Positions 1 to 10,300 of a stretch of DNA of 49,242 nt are shown here, piece after piece. The notes under the pieces were generated by a model. That model ran no database searches, was not told where the DNA came from, and saw nothing but the letters and a program-made list of their open reading frames with translations. The position numbers and the translations under genes were made by a program. The stretch is from Chrysochromulina parva (Eukaryota > Haptophyta > Prymnesiales > Chrysochromulinaceae): contig PJAB01000061.1 of NCBI GenBank assembly GCA_002887195.1, positions 1 to 49,242 on the forward strand, read 5' to 3'. Each line of letters opens with the position of its first letter. Within the stretch, counting starts at the first letter, position 1.

Positions 1-1
1 A

Positions 2-931
2 GACTCCTCGCACAAAGGTGCGAAACAGGCGCGGAAGGAGGTGGAGAAGCCGCAGCCGCAGCCGCAGCCGCTCTCAGCGGAGGAGGCGAGGGTGAGCGAC
101 AGGCCACAGCCGCTCACAGCGGACGAGGCCAGGGCGGCGGCGGCGGCGAAGGGGCTTGAGCTCATGCCGTCCTCGAGCAGTGAGACGGGCTTCAGGGGCG
201 TGTACAAGCAGGGGCTCAAGTACAGTGCGAGGATCCGCGCAGGTGGCAAGAAGCGCTTCCTTGGCCTCTTCACGACGCCCCAGGAGGCAGCCTTGTGCAT
301 CGCGAGGCATGTTGGCGCGGAGCGAGCGGCGGCGGAGGCGAGGGGCGACAGGCCACAGCCGCTCACAGCGGACGAGGCCAGGGCGGCGGCGGCGGCGGAG
401 GGGCTCGAGCTCATGCCGTCGTCGAGCAGTGAGACGGGCTTCAAGGGCGTGTACAAGGAGGGGCTCAAGTACCGTGCGAAGATCGGCGAGGGTGGCAGGA
501 CGCGCCGCCTTGGCCTCTTCACGACGCCAGAGGAGGCAGCCTTGTGCTTCGCGAGGCATGTTGGGGCGGAGCGAGCGGCGGCGGAGGCGAGGGGCGACAG
601 GCCACAGCCGCTCACAGCGGACGAGGCCAGGGCGGCGGCGGCGGCGGAGGGGCTCGAGCTCATGCCGTCCTCGAGCAGTGAGACGGGCTTCAGGGGCGTG
701 TACAAGGAGAGGCTCAAGTACCGTGCGAAGATCTTCGAGGGTGGCAAGCCGCGCTTCCTTGGCCTCTTCACGACGCCAGAGGAGGCAGCCTTGTGCTTCG
801 CGAGGCATGTTGGGGCGGAGCGAGCGGCGGCGGAGGCGAGGGGCCGACAGGCCACAGCCGCTCACAGCGGACGAGGCCAGGGCGGCGGCGGCGGCGGAGG
901 GGCTCGAGCTCATGCCGTCCTCGAGCAGTGA
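2..931 (+). CDS. Tandem AP2-like repeat protein, 5' end outside the window
   Basis: The reading frame is open from the window edge, so the N-terminus is missing. It holds three full copies of an 83-residue unit: a linker (DRPQPLTADEARAAAAAEGL), then ELMPSSSSETGF, then an AP2-like core (GFRGVYK..KYxAKI..GG...LGLFTTPEEAALCFARHVGAE). The core has the three-strand/helix pattern and the LGxF.T.EEAA signature of AP2/ERF DNA-binding domains, with Tyr where plant AP2 has Trp. The DNA period is 249 bp. A fourth copy begins at about 849, but one extra C in the run at 843-845 shifts it out of frame, so the last 29 residues are unrelated and end at 931. DNA binding is inferred from the domain; no target is visible. 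The frameshift may be real or a sequencing slip. Confidence 0.7.
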   Translation, partial: DSSHKGAKQARKEVEKPQPQPQPLSAEEARVSDRPQPLTADEARAAAAAKGLELMPSSSSETGFRGVYKQGLKYSARIRAGGKKRFLGLFTTPQEAALCIARHVGAERAAAEARGDRPQPLTADEARAAAAAEGLELMPSSSSETGFKGVYKEGLKYRAKIGEGGRTRRLGLFTTPEEAALCFARHVGAERAAAEARGDRPQPLTADEARAAAAAEGLELMPSSSSETGFRGVYKERLKYRAKIFEGGKPRFLGLFTTPEEAALCFARHVGAERAAAEARGRQATAAHSGRGQGGGGGGGARAHAVLEQ

Positions 932-950
932 GACGGGCTTCAGGGGCGTG
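101..950 (+). repeat. 249-bp tandem repeat array encoding AP2-like units
   Basis: Near-identical units start at about 101, 350, 599 and 849, giving periods of 249, 249 and 250 bp. The fourth unit is cut short at the GFRGV codons and followed by a stop at about 951-953 in its restored frame. The high DNA identity between copies suggests recent unequal exchange or gene conversion. Confidence 0.85.
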
Positions 951-1193
951 TGAGGCGTACCTATTCGATACTGGTCTACAGCTGTACCCGTCTGCGACTC
1001 GCTTACAGCTGTACCCGACAGTGATTTTATGCAACTCTGAACTTAGATGCTTTTTTAGACACATACTAGCTCCCAGTTCTCTCTTGAATTGGCTGAACTA
1101 TTTTCCTGTGGAAAGCCCAGCGAGACTCGAAGCGAGGGTCGAAACGGCGTCCCGTCGGTTCAAATTCACGAGACAAAGCTCCGCTCGGGACCG
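932..1193. other. Intergenic, AP2-repeat gene to RCC1 gene
   Basis: No coding frame is supported. The sequence acagctgtaccc occurs twice about 29 bp apart near 975-1015, in a less GC-rich stretch that probably holds the end of one transcript and the promoter of the next. Confidence 0.4.
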
Positions 1194-3794
1194 ATGAGGT
1201 CGCGCGCCGGCTTCCAGCTGGGGACTGCCACGGCGGCCATGGCCATAGACAATGAGCGCCGCGATCGGAACCTCCGTGAAGCGGCCGAGCACGAGGGACA
1301 GCCTGCCGGCGCACGCAGGTCACGTGGTGGCGAGCGGCAGCCAGGGAAGCTCTACTCGTTTGGCAGCGGTGACTATGGCCGCCTCGGCCACAGCGATCAC
1401 GTGTCGCACAAGTCCCCCAAGCTCATCGAGACCCTGCGAGATAAGGACATTAAAAAGTGTGCGTGCGGGCCTCGGCACTCCCTCGCCCTGACCGACGGAG
1501 GCAAGGTGTATTCGTGGGGCTACGGCGGTGAGGGTCAGCTCGGCCACGCCGACTTCGAGAGCAAGACGATGCCCGCGCAGATCAAGGCGCTCGACCACGA
1601 GCACGTGATCGACATTGCTTGTGGCGAGAAGCACTCTGCAGCGCTTACGGCAAACGGCGATGTGTTTACATGGGGAGACGGCTCGCTCGGCCAGCTCGGA
1701 CTGGGCGACTTCCGCAAGCAGCACACGCCATCCCGCGTCATGGACCTCACCGGGAAGATGGTCGTCAAGCTCTCGTGCGGTGCCTTCCACACGGCATGCA
1801 TTACAGAGGACGAGAGCGTCTATACGTGGGGTCAGGGCGGTTCCGGCCGGCTGGGCCACGGCAACGAGCACGACATCTCGAGCCCGACGATCGTGCAGGA
1901 CCTCGTAGGGCGCGGCATCCGCTCGATCCGCTGCTACGCCGAGCATACGATGGCGCTCACCGTCAACGACGAGGGCGGCGAGAGCAACATCTTCGACCCG
2001 GCCTCAAAGGACCGGCTCGTCGATAAGATTAAGGATCTCGAGGTGAAGCTGCAGCGCGAGGTGATCCAGCGCGAGGAGGCAGTGCGGCACGCCGAGGCCC
2101 AGGCCTCGGCGATCATCAAGGCGCAGCAACACGCGCTCAACCTCACGAAGCAGGTCGAGGCGCTGCTGTCCGAGCGTGTCGACTTGTACATGAAGATGCA
2201 GTCACTCGAGTCGCAGCTCGCAATCTCGACGACCGACCGCGCCAACCTTGACGAGCAGCTGCGCTCCCTTGTCAACATCCCTACCAAGCTCGAGGAGATC
2301 TCGAGCCAGGGGGTGCGCCAGATCGCCGTGGGCTCGGGCCACATCCTCGCTCTCTCGGACTCGGGCGACGTGTACGCTTGGGGCACGGGGAGCTCTGGCC
2401 AGCTCGGGCTGGGCACGCGGCGCAACTACTACCAGCCGCAGCTCGTGTGGGGCATGATGCGCAAGGGCGTGCGACAGATCGCCGCGGGCGATGCACACTC
2501 GCTCGCCCTCACGTACAACGGGCAGGTCTTCAGCTGGGGCTCCAACAAGGTGGGGCAGCTCGGCCACAACAATCGCAAGAAGGAGGTGCTGCCCAAGTTG
2601 ATCGAGGAGCTCGACAAGATCGGCCGAGATGCGTCCTCGACCGTTCGGCTCATTGGCGCGGGCGCGACCCATTCGGTGTGCGTCTTCGGCAACGGCGAGG
2701 TGTACATGTGGGGGCGGCCAAACTTTGGGCTGCTCGGCATGTCCAAGGGCGATGCGGCGCTGCTACCGCGCAAGGAGGAGGCGCTCTGGCGGCGGGAGGT
2801 GGCCGAGGGGCACACAGACCGCACCAAATCCCTGGGCAAGCAGGAGATCACCGAGCTCCTCGACCAGAACCTTGACGTGCACGACATCGAGCGCTACTTC
2901 CCCGACATCCAATCCGACTCGGATGCGGCGCTGTACCTCGCTCGTGCAGTCGCCGACGACCTACAGAGGCGCGTCGCCCAGCTGCAAAAAGAGCTCGAGC
3001 AAGCCCGTCAGGACAACGCGCGCCAGCTCGACGAATACGTGCGCCAGCAGGAGAAGGCATTCGAGGAGCGTGAGCGTGAGGGCCTCGACGAGCTACTCAA
3101 GCGGCGGCGTGAGCTCGAGACGAACGTCGAGATGCACGAGAAGACGGTCTTCTTCCAGACGCGGGTGGCTGCCAAGCTCGAGGATGAGCTCAAGGAGCTC
3201 ACCGCGCAGATCGCCAAGGAGCAGGCCGACCGCGACGAGCGGCTCGCGCAGGCGCGCTACCAGCAAAAGACGGAGCTGAACAAGTCGCTCAGCTTCGCCA
3301 TCGAATCTCTCAAGCAGCACAAGCAGGACAAGGAGACGGAGCTCGCTACCGCCAAGAAGCAGGCCGCGTACGCGCAGGAGGACCTTGAGCAAGCGCAGCA
3401 GGCGCTTTCGCTCACGCGCGTCGACATCCGCAAGCATGAGAAGCTAGGATACAAGAAGAGCATCGACAACACGAAGCTGCTCATTGCACAGATCGCGGCG
3501 CTCTCGCAACGGCTCGCGGAGACGTCCATTGAGCACATTGATCCTTCGATGCACGGCGTGCTCAACTCCACGGCCGGGCTGCGCGAGCTGCTCGCTCTCT
3601 CGAATGCCGACATTGACCGGATCTGCACGCAGGCGGCCGAGTTCGCCTCCGATGACCATGTTGACGTCGTCGTGCGCCAGCAGCTTGCGACGCTACTCTT
3701 CGACAACGCCGAAATGCGCAAGCAGTTGAATGCCTACACCGAGGGTATCCTCACGCAGACCATGCAGAAGATTGATTCGCGTTCCGTGAGTTAA
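1194..3794 (+). CDS. RCC1-repeat / coiled-coil protein (866 aa)
   Basis: Seven RCC1-type blades are visible by their xVYxWGxGxxGQLGH cores: four in about residues 52-260 (LYSFGSGDYGRLGH, VYSWGYGGEGQLGH, VFTWGDGSLGQLGL, VYTWGQGGSGRLGH) and three in about 372-517 (VYAWGTGSSGQLGL, VFSWGSNKVGQLGH, VYMWGRPNFGLLG). About 100 residues of Glu/Gln/Lys-rich coiled coil (about 268-365) separate blades 4 and 5. A long second coiled coil covers about 579-762. RCC1 propellers act as GTPase exchange factors or binding scaffolds; with two coiled coils, a cytoskeletal or scaffold role is more likely than a chromatin Ran-GEF, but this is inference. Start ATG 1194; ATG 1239 (MAIDNERRDR) is an equally good alternative. 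Confidence 0.85.
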   Translation: MRSRAGFQLGTATAAMAIDNERRDRNLREAAEHEGQPAGARRSRGGERQPGKLYSFGSGDYGRLGHSDHVSHKSPKLIETLRDKDIKKCACGPRHSLALTDGGKVYSWGYGGEGQLGHADFESKTMPAQIKALDHEHVIDIACGEKHSAALTANGDVFTWGDGSLGQLGLGDFRKQHTPSRVMDLTGKMVVKLSCGAFHTACITEDESVYTWGQGGSGRLGHGNEHDISSPTIVQDLVGRGIRSIRCYAEHTMALTVNDEGGESNIFDPASKDRLVDKIKDLEVKLQREVIQREEAVRHAEAQASAIIKAQQHALNLTKQVEALLSERVDLYMKMQSLESQLAISTTDRANLDEQLRSLVNIPTKLEEISSQGVRQIAVGSGHILALSDSGDVYAWGTGSSGQLGLGTRRNYYQPQLVWGMMRKGVRQIAAGDAHSLALTYNGQVFSWGSNKVGQLGHNNRKKEVLPKLIEELDKIGRDASSTVRLIGAGATHSVCVFGNGEVYMWGRPNFGLLGMSKGDAALLPRKEEALWRREVAEGHTDRTKSLGKQEITELLDQNLDVHDIERYFPDIQSDSDAALYLARAVADDLQRRVAQLQKELEQARQDNARQLDEYVRQQEKAFEEREREGLDELLKRRRELETNVEMHEKTVFFQTRVAAKLEDELKELTAQIAKEQADRDERLAQARYQQKTELNKSLSFAIESLKQHKQDKETELATAKKQAAYAQEDLEQAQQALSLTRVDIRKHEKLGYKKSIDNTKLLIAQIAALSQRLAETSIEHIDPSMHGVLNSTAGLRELLALSNADIDRICTQAAEFASDDHVDVVVRQQLATLLFDNAEMRKQLNAYTEGILTQTMQKIDSRSVS

Positions 3795-4955
3795 GTCACC
3801 GAGAGTTGGGACACTCACGTGACGCGGAGAATGGCCTTCCCCGTCGCCCATGTCTCGTTGTGCTCGTCTCGCATGGCTTGAACTCTTGGTTATAGTTCTT
3901 GGTTAGTTCTTGGTTAGTTCTTGGTTGTGCCCGCGTGCGGTCCGTGGTACGTCGGCCGGTGCCAAGGCGGCACAGAATTATTACCACACCACACACAGTG
4001 TACATCATTGTTCATTCGATTGTTTATAGCTGATAGCTCTAACGGCGAATTTCGGGACACGACCTCCGGACCTCAAAGGACAGCTAGCGAGACGCGAGAC
4101 GATCCCGCGCTAAGCGCAATCCGTGCATGCATGTCGACCGCGTTCACGGACGGAGCCTCGTCCACCACCCCGCTCCGTTAACGAATCCGGAATTCACGAG
4201 ACGCGAAGCCGGAGCCCGGACCGGACGAACGTTACCGGATAAAACATAAGACCGTGTCGCGTGTGCGCGTTGCTTCTTTTCGGGCCGGGCTCGAGCGAGA
4301 CGTCGAGGTCGACCGAGACGCCGGGAGCGACGTCGACGGAGATTCGCGTCTCCGCGTTGCCGTTTTGCTTTCGAGTTTTGCTTACACTATTAACTATCCT
4401 CTGTCGGCCACTGACAGCGTACTAGCTCGGCGGAATGTGCAGAATGTATACTCTTCGGTAACCCTATACAGACTCTATGTCACCTCAACAGTGCCGATTG
4501 CGATTAACGTTGCGCGGTCACACACCGCACTGCGCCCGGGGCGTTCCGGTCCGGACCTCTCGAACCACCGACGAGGCTGCGTGCTGGCTCCCTGCACCCT
4601 GGCGTGGTGCGGCCGCGGCAAAAAGAAGCCAGGCGGGACGCGGGAACTCACTCCACACCGACGTCGACGCGGCGGGACGCCCCCGCGCGGCCCCGTGCAA
4701 GAGCGAATGGCGTGCATCAAATCTGCCGAACTGCGCGGCCGCGTGCCCTCTGCTGAGTCTCGGCCGCACGGCTTCTGCCTTTTCGACGCGGACAGTGCTC
4801 TCAGCGCAGTACCAGAGCCCTCACTCGGCACCGCCTTCGGAGCCGGGGCGGGTGCTGGAGCCTTGGGTGGTAGTGCGGCAGTCGGTGCCACTCCGGCGCC
4901 CGTGCAGGCGCCGTCCAGACCCTAGGTGGCGGCACATCGGGCTCGGTCCCGGCCT
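3795..4955. other. 1.16-kb intergenic region between convergent genes
   Basis: It lies between the ends of the RCC1 gene (+) and the YlqF gene (-). The open frames inside it lack ATG starts and recognisable protein content, so none is called. At 3885-3926 an 11-bp unit (gttcttggtta) is repeated about four times. The middle, near 4380-4470, is AT-richer than its surroundings. Confidence 0.5.
3885..3926 (+). repeat. Short 11-bp tandem repeat
   Basis: About four imperfect copies of gttcttggtta lie about 90 bp downstream of the RCC1 stop codon, probably in its 3' untranslated region. Confidence 0.7.
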
Positions 4956-5981
4956 CTACCGGCCTCCTCCTGATTGTATCTCTGCCTGCGACGGCCACTC
5001 GATGCACATCGGGCCGAGCAGGCCCAAACGAAAGTCCTTGAGCAGGGTCGTGGCCGCACGCTCAACGTCGCCGGCGAAGCGAGTGTCTGCGAGCCGTTGC
5101 AGATAGTCCTCGCCACACGTCCCCTCGAGTGGAACGCCCCAGCGATCACGCAGCGTGTCGAGGCGTACAAAGGTGGGCTGATAAGCAGACACGAGCACGA
5201 GACGCTCGACAAGCGCCGCGGCGACACCGCGCGCGTCGTACGCGGCGCTGCCAATGTCGTCGCACATGGCCAGGTGATATGCGGCAGACTGCTCCACAGC
5301 TTTCGCCGGGATGATACCAGGAGAGTCGAGCAGCTCGACCTGCGGGTCGATCCGTATCCATGTAAAGCCCCGCGTGACGCCGGGCCGGTTCTCGGATTTC
5401 GCTTTATAGCGCCCCACCAGCCGATTGATCAGCGCCGACTTCCCAACATTTGGGTACCCGAGGATGGCGCAACGCACCGGCCGTGGATTGATGCCGCGGC
5501 GCTTGCGCCGCTCGTTCACCTTCGCGCCAGCTTCAAGGATCGCACGCTTGAGCTCGTCGATGCCACGCCCTAGTTTCGCATCCACAAACTGAGGAACTGG
5601 ACCTTCTGCCTCGCGCAGCGCCGTCGCCCATGTCTTCAGTGCGCGGTCAGGCACTGCGTCGATCCGGTTGATGGCCAGGACGTGACCACGAGAGCCGACC
5701 CAGCTCGGTAGAGAGGGGTGAGTCGTCGAAAGTGGCACGCGCGCATCACGCAGCTCGACGACTACATCCACCCGTTGCAGCACATCCGACATCATTCGCT
5801 CCGCCTTGGCAATATGGCCAGGGTACCACTGGATGACAGGCCGCTGGAACGAAACATCTTGCGAGATGCGCAATTTGTCGAAGAGCAGGCCTTGAGGTGG
5901 CGCGTTCGAGCAGCACCGGATGACGGGCACACGTGGCAGCGAGGCAGCGGCCAAAAGCAACGCACCACCGCCGGCCGTCAT
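4956..5981 (-). CDS. Organellar circularly permuted GTPase, YlqF/RbgA family (plastid DGP3-like)
   Basis: This 341-residue protein is a ribosome-assembly GTPase with permuted G motifs: WYPGH at 52-56, G4 INRID at 104-108 (NKxD variant), G1 GYPNVGKS at 175-182, G2 region GVTRG at 201-205 and G3 DSPGI at 219-223. Family members mature the large subunit of bacterial-type ribosomes. The C-terminal part (CDDIG, EGTCGEDYLQRL, LLKDFRLGLLG) resembles plant chloroplast DGP3 and cyanobacterial YlqF more than animal mitochondrial MTG1. The N-terminus (ALLLAAASLPRVPV) is hydrophobic and lies before the conserved part, consistent with signal or transit sequence for an organelle. Start ATG 5981; stop TAG. 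Plastid rather than mitochondrial location is inference. Confidence 0.88.
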   Translation of the reverse strand: MTAGGGALLLAAASLPRVPVIRCCSNAPPQGLLFDKLRISQDVSFQRPVIQWYPGHIAKAERMMSDVLQRVDVVVELRDARVPLSTTHPSLPSWVGSRGHVLAINRIDAVPDRALKTWATALREAEGPVPQFVDAKLGRGIDELKRAILEAGAKVNERRKRRGINPRPVRCAILGYPNVGKSALINRLVGRYKAKSENRPGVTRGFTWIRIDPQVELLDSPGIIPAKAVEQSAAYHLAMCDDIGSAAYDARGVAAALVERLVLVSAYQPTFVRLDTLRDRWGVPLEGTCGEDYLQRLADTRFAGDVERAATTLLKDFRLGLLGPMCIEWPSQAEIQSGGGR

Positions 5982-6349
5982 ACCGCGTTGTGATGACGAG
6001 GTCTTCGATTTTGAGAATGGGCTGTGAATACTTGCCGTGAATACTCACGTAGTCTTCATTTTGCTGACTAACCCCACCCACCAACGCACACGCACGATCG
6101 CGCGACCGAATCCGCGGCCGACTCAGCCACAAGTACCCTGGAGCCGACCGAACCCCGCGGCCGAGGACTCAGAACGTCAGAAGAGGTCGCCCCCTGCAAA
6201 CCCGAAGACCCTGCCGCCTCCCGCTCACAGGCGACGACCGCGAGACGCCCCCCGGCTCCATGGACCGCATGCCCGGCACCTCCCGGCTCCCTCGCCAGCA
6301 CGCGTAACCTGGGCCGGCGCCCAGAACTTGCTATGCCTGATTGTTAGCC
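5982..6349. other. Intergenic, minus-strand genes
   Basis: Between the end of the ADP-ribosyltransferase gene and the start of the YlqF gene, both on the minus strand. It should contain a terminator region and the YlqF promoter. No other feature is supported. Confidence 0.4.
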
Positions 6350-7324
6350 TCATACGGGACTGTCGGCCATATGCAGCCTCTGGCCGCCATCGTAGCGGTG
6401 GTATGCGATGACGTAGTCGATGTGCACGTAGTCGCCGTGGAAGAGAACAAACTCGCGGTAGCGTGCGATATCCCTGCCCAGCTCGGCAATCAGCGAATGG
6501 TGATAGATTTTTGGCGTGACACCCGGCACTGGCGAGAGCTCACGGCAGTTGTTGGGGAAGATGGGCGCGCCATTGTCCATCGAGGTGACCCGTGCGGCTC
6601 GAAGGTCATGTGATCGGCTGCCAGGCCTGTTGTCCAGCATACGCTGCGTGCGCACGGGGAAGCCGAGGGCCGCGCGCACCACGAGAACGTAGAAGACGTC
6701 GTCCGGGTGGGGCACGGTTTCGCTGTACAGCAACTTGTGCAGCGCACTGCTTGGGTCGTACGAGCTGTCGGGGCCGACGTACTGATCCGTCTTGCCAGCG
6801 TCCTCCGCTAGGTAGACGCCGTCGCCAAAGGCGGTGCCCGCGCCGCCCCCTGCGAAGCGCTCGTTCAGGCCCGTGGACAGCAGGTCTAGCAGCCGATCTG
6901 GGTTGACACCATGCAAGAGGATGACCTCATTGCAGGCCTGCGAGAGGGTGAAGCCGCGCACGCGATCCGTCCTCACGGGCATGCCGGGCAAGCGGGAGAC
7001 AATCACGCCCATCCTCTCGATATCCTGCCTCACACGCCTCACGCCGGCCTTGTACTTGTCCAGGTTGCATGGATGGTCGACCTTCCACGCACACGCAAGC
7101 TTCAGCGAGTCATATGGGACATAGTCACTGGACACGTCCCTGCCCCAGCCGAGCCACTCTGGGTGCTCTGTCTGGAGCAGCGCCTCAAGCGAGCTTAGCA
7201 CGTGCGCATCAGACACATGCCGAAGGGCAAAGCCGTACCCCACCGGTGCGATAAAATTGCAGTAGCTGTAACTGGCCGCCAAAGCGCCGACGAGCAGCAG
7301 GAGCGGAAGAGATAGCTTGAGGGG

Positions 7325-7382
<58 letters not shown>

Positions 7383-10300
7383 AGGGGGGAGGCTTGCGGT
7401 GGAGGCGGCGGCGGGTCGAGGATGAGAATCTGCTGCGGCAGGCGACCCTTCGCCGAGCTGAACGTGCGAATTTGCCGCAGGTCTGAGTGCAGAAAGACGC
7501 CATCGTCATCGATCCAGCGGAACAGGTACTCCATTGACGAGTCAAAGCGAGCGCTTGGGGCGAGCTCAAGGAAGTAGACGTTTGTTTTGCTCCTACTCCA
7601 TCCAGCTGCCTTCGACAGGCCATAAACTCGCGATGACATCATTTCTGGCGCCTCGTGCGTCCAGTCTACGCTGATAAAGTCTGCCGCGGCAATGGACGCA
7701 AGCACCACGCCCGTTTGACGTGTATTCTCCTCAAAGGCAACAATACCCTTCCACTGCTTGTTGGGTGAGGGCTGAGTAATGCCAAAACAAACCAAGTCAG
7801 GGCCTCCAGCGACACACCCAGCTGAACGTCGAGGACGAATCACGAGCTCGACGAGATCCTCCGCACCGTTATCAGCACTATCACAAGATGCGAGGAGAGA
7901 ACCGAAAGTCGCACAGTCAGCTCATTGAAAGGGGACGAGATCGCGTTTCGAGGCACACAGCAGTACCTCAAGACAAGCCGCTGCACATACTCGCGGCTGC
8001 CATCGTAATTTGCGTCCACGGCCTTCATGTTGAAGACAAATGGGTGGGCGAACTGGTCCTCCGCAAAGTGCGACGGTGAGCCTTCAATGGTGAGCCTCTT
8101 CGCTCCAAGCTGTCGCGCCTGCACTCCTCGGCCCTCCTCGTGGGTTGGGTATGCCTTGGCCACCTCTGATGCTGAGAAGACGCCATCGTCATCGATCCAT
8201 TTGAAGAGGTACTGCATGGACGGGTCCAGTCGCATATCCGGCGCGAACTCGAGCCAGTACACGCTCTTAATCTCGCGCCGGATGCCCACGTGGTACGTTT
8301 GGCAGAGTTTGCCCACCCGCGTCTTGCAGCACTCGGGTCGTTTGCGGTGCCATGGTGTGCAGATCAACGAGCCGCGTGCCTTTGCGAGTGCATACCTGGA
8401 CAGCTGCACTCGGCTGGGCCTTAACAGGTCGTAACCACTCTTCGCCCACGCGATGCTGCTTGTATCGTCCTCGGCAATCTCGGCAATCAACTGCCCTGCG
8501 TCTTTGAGCGACCCGATTTCGCCCCCGAATTCCACGATCCCCTTCCACCCCTTGTTGGGCGTGGGCTGTGTCAAACCTGTCACAGTTGGGAGTCGAGCGC
8601 GAATCTCTGATCGCAGCCTTCAGTGGAAAGAGAGTCGCGCAACAAGTTGAGCCTCCATCGGAGACGCACCGAGACGCAATACATTGGGATTAGTCTGCAT
8701 GTCCATCTTGGTGCGTGGGCTGATCACAAGCTCGACGATATCTTGCAGCCCATCTGCACTCGTGGCGAGGACCAAGCGCTGCGTGTAGGAACGCGTGCCG
8801 TCATAGTCGGGATCAAACTCCCTCATGTTGAAGACAAAGGGCTGGAGGGTACAGGCGTCCTCGGCCGAATCTTGTGGCGGGTCGCCAAACACAAAGTCAA
8901 ACATCTCCGAGACGCCAAGACCCACCACATAGCCCCCGCCCGCGACACCAACGGTCAGTTCTGTCGTACCGAGGACGAGCGCTGTGTCGGCTGAAATTGC
9001 CGCCCCCATTGAGACTGCAGTATTGGCTCCAATATTAGCTACTGCAGCACCTGCCGTGCTAGCACTGACAAGCGCAAGTGTATCTGTCACAGCGCTGACC
9101 AATGCGGTGCCCATGTACGTGGCCACGAATACTGGGGCAGCCGTAACGGCGTAGACCGCCAGCCCACCACCAATCGCCACACTACCAACCGTGATGGCGG
9201 TGTAGCGTAAGATAAGCTCCGACGTGTCTGTCGCCACTTCAATCACCGCTCCGTGACACTGAAGCGCCGCCAAGTCTGCCATGGACCCGATCTTTGCCTC
9301 CAGCTGCCGCCGCTCGACAGTAAAAGTCACTGTCGTACTCGGTGGTACGCCCATCCGCTGCAGATGGTTGCCCTCTGGGTGAGATGCCATCTCGGTGAGA
9401 ACTGGGCGTGATACCCTTGTACCAAGACCGCTGATGTTGCTCGAAGGAGCGTCCCAAAGCTGGCGCCGTGCGGGGGTGATCGTGATGCCACGCATGATGG
9501 CATGGCGTTCCTCGAGCGTGATCTGGCGCACTGCAACAGACGGCTGCGAGCGCGTTTGGAGTGCGAGCTGCTGACCGAGCGTGAGCACGACGGCGAGCAG
9601 CACGGAGAACCATATCAGCGAGCACCGCGCCCGGGAGCAGCCGCAGCAGGCGAGGGCATTCGTCGTTTTTGGCGTGGGCGCGTTGGCCGGTCGTAGTCTA
9701 TTCGCGTATTCTTCGTCCTCTCTCAAGACGTCGTACCCAGGCGCTCTTGCTACACGGCTCTCCCAGTATTGCTTGCTCAGCGTCTCGCGCTTCTCCGGCG
9801 CCGCCTCGTTGCCGCCGACCAGCAGACGATGGGCATAGTGCATCGCAACGAGAACACCTGCAAATGGCAAGGCATTGATGAGCGTGCACATCGCTGCACC
9901 CTGCTGCAGCACGAGATGGAACGAGTGCACCGCGAACATCAGACTCACGAATGCAACTACACCCACCAGGGTGCGAAAGCGGGTCTCGTATTTGGACCAC
10001 CACTGCCCCTTCTGGTCGGCAGGGGCAGGATTCTCCAGTCGTTCCAGGATCGGGTCGGCAACCTCCAGCGTCGAGTCGTACCAAATCGTAACGACCGAGA
10101 GGATGATGACGCCAGCGACAGCGACCAACCGCGCCAAGAGATAATAGCTCGTCGTCGTGGTATTCTCGGGCAAGAACGGAAACACGGCGCACTTGCCGTC
10201 CTCTCTTTGGCTGAGAGCAGTATACACCATGGCGACCAGCGCCGTGAGAAGTAAGGACGCACCGTTGAACGTCTGTACCCAAGCATGCATGCGCTCAGCG

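Noticed and set aside
1..950. CRISPR-like or satellite array
   Set aside because: The 249-bp units are direct repeats without spacers and stay in one coding frame for three copies, so this is a protein-coding repeat.
4254..4925. 223-codon plus-strand frame and an opposite 138-codon frame
   Set aside because: No ATG at the start, no recognisable content, and open frames on both strands as expected from GC-rich DNA.
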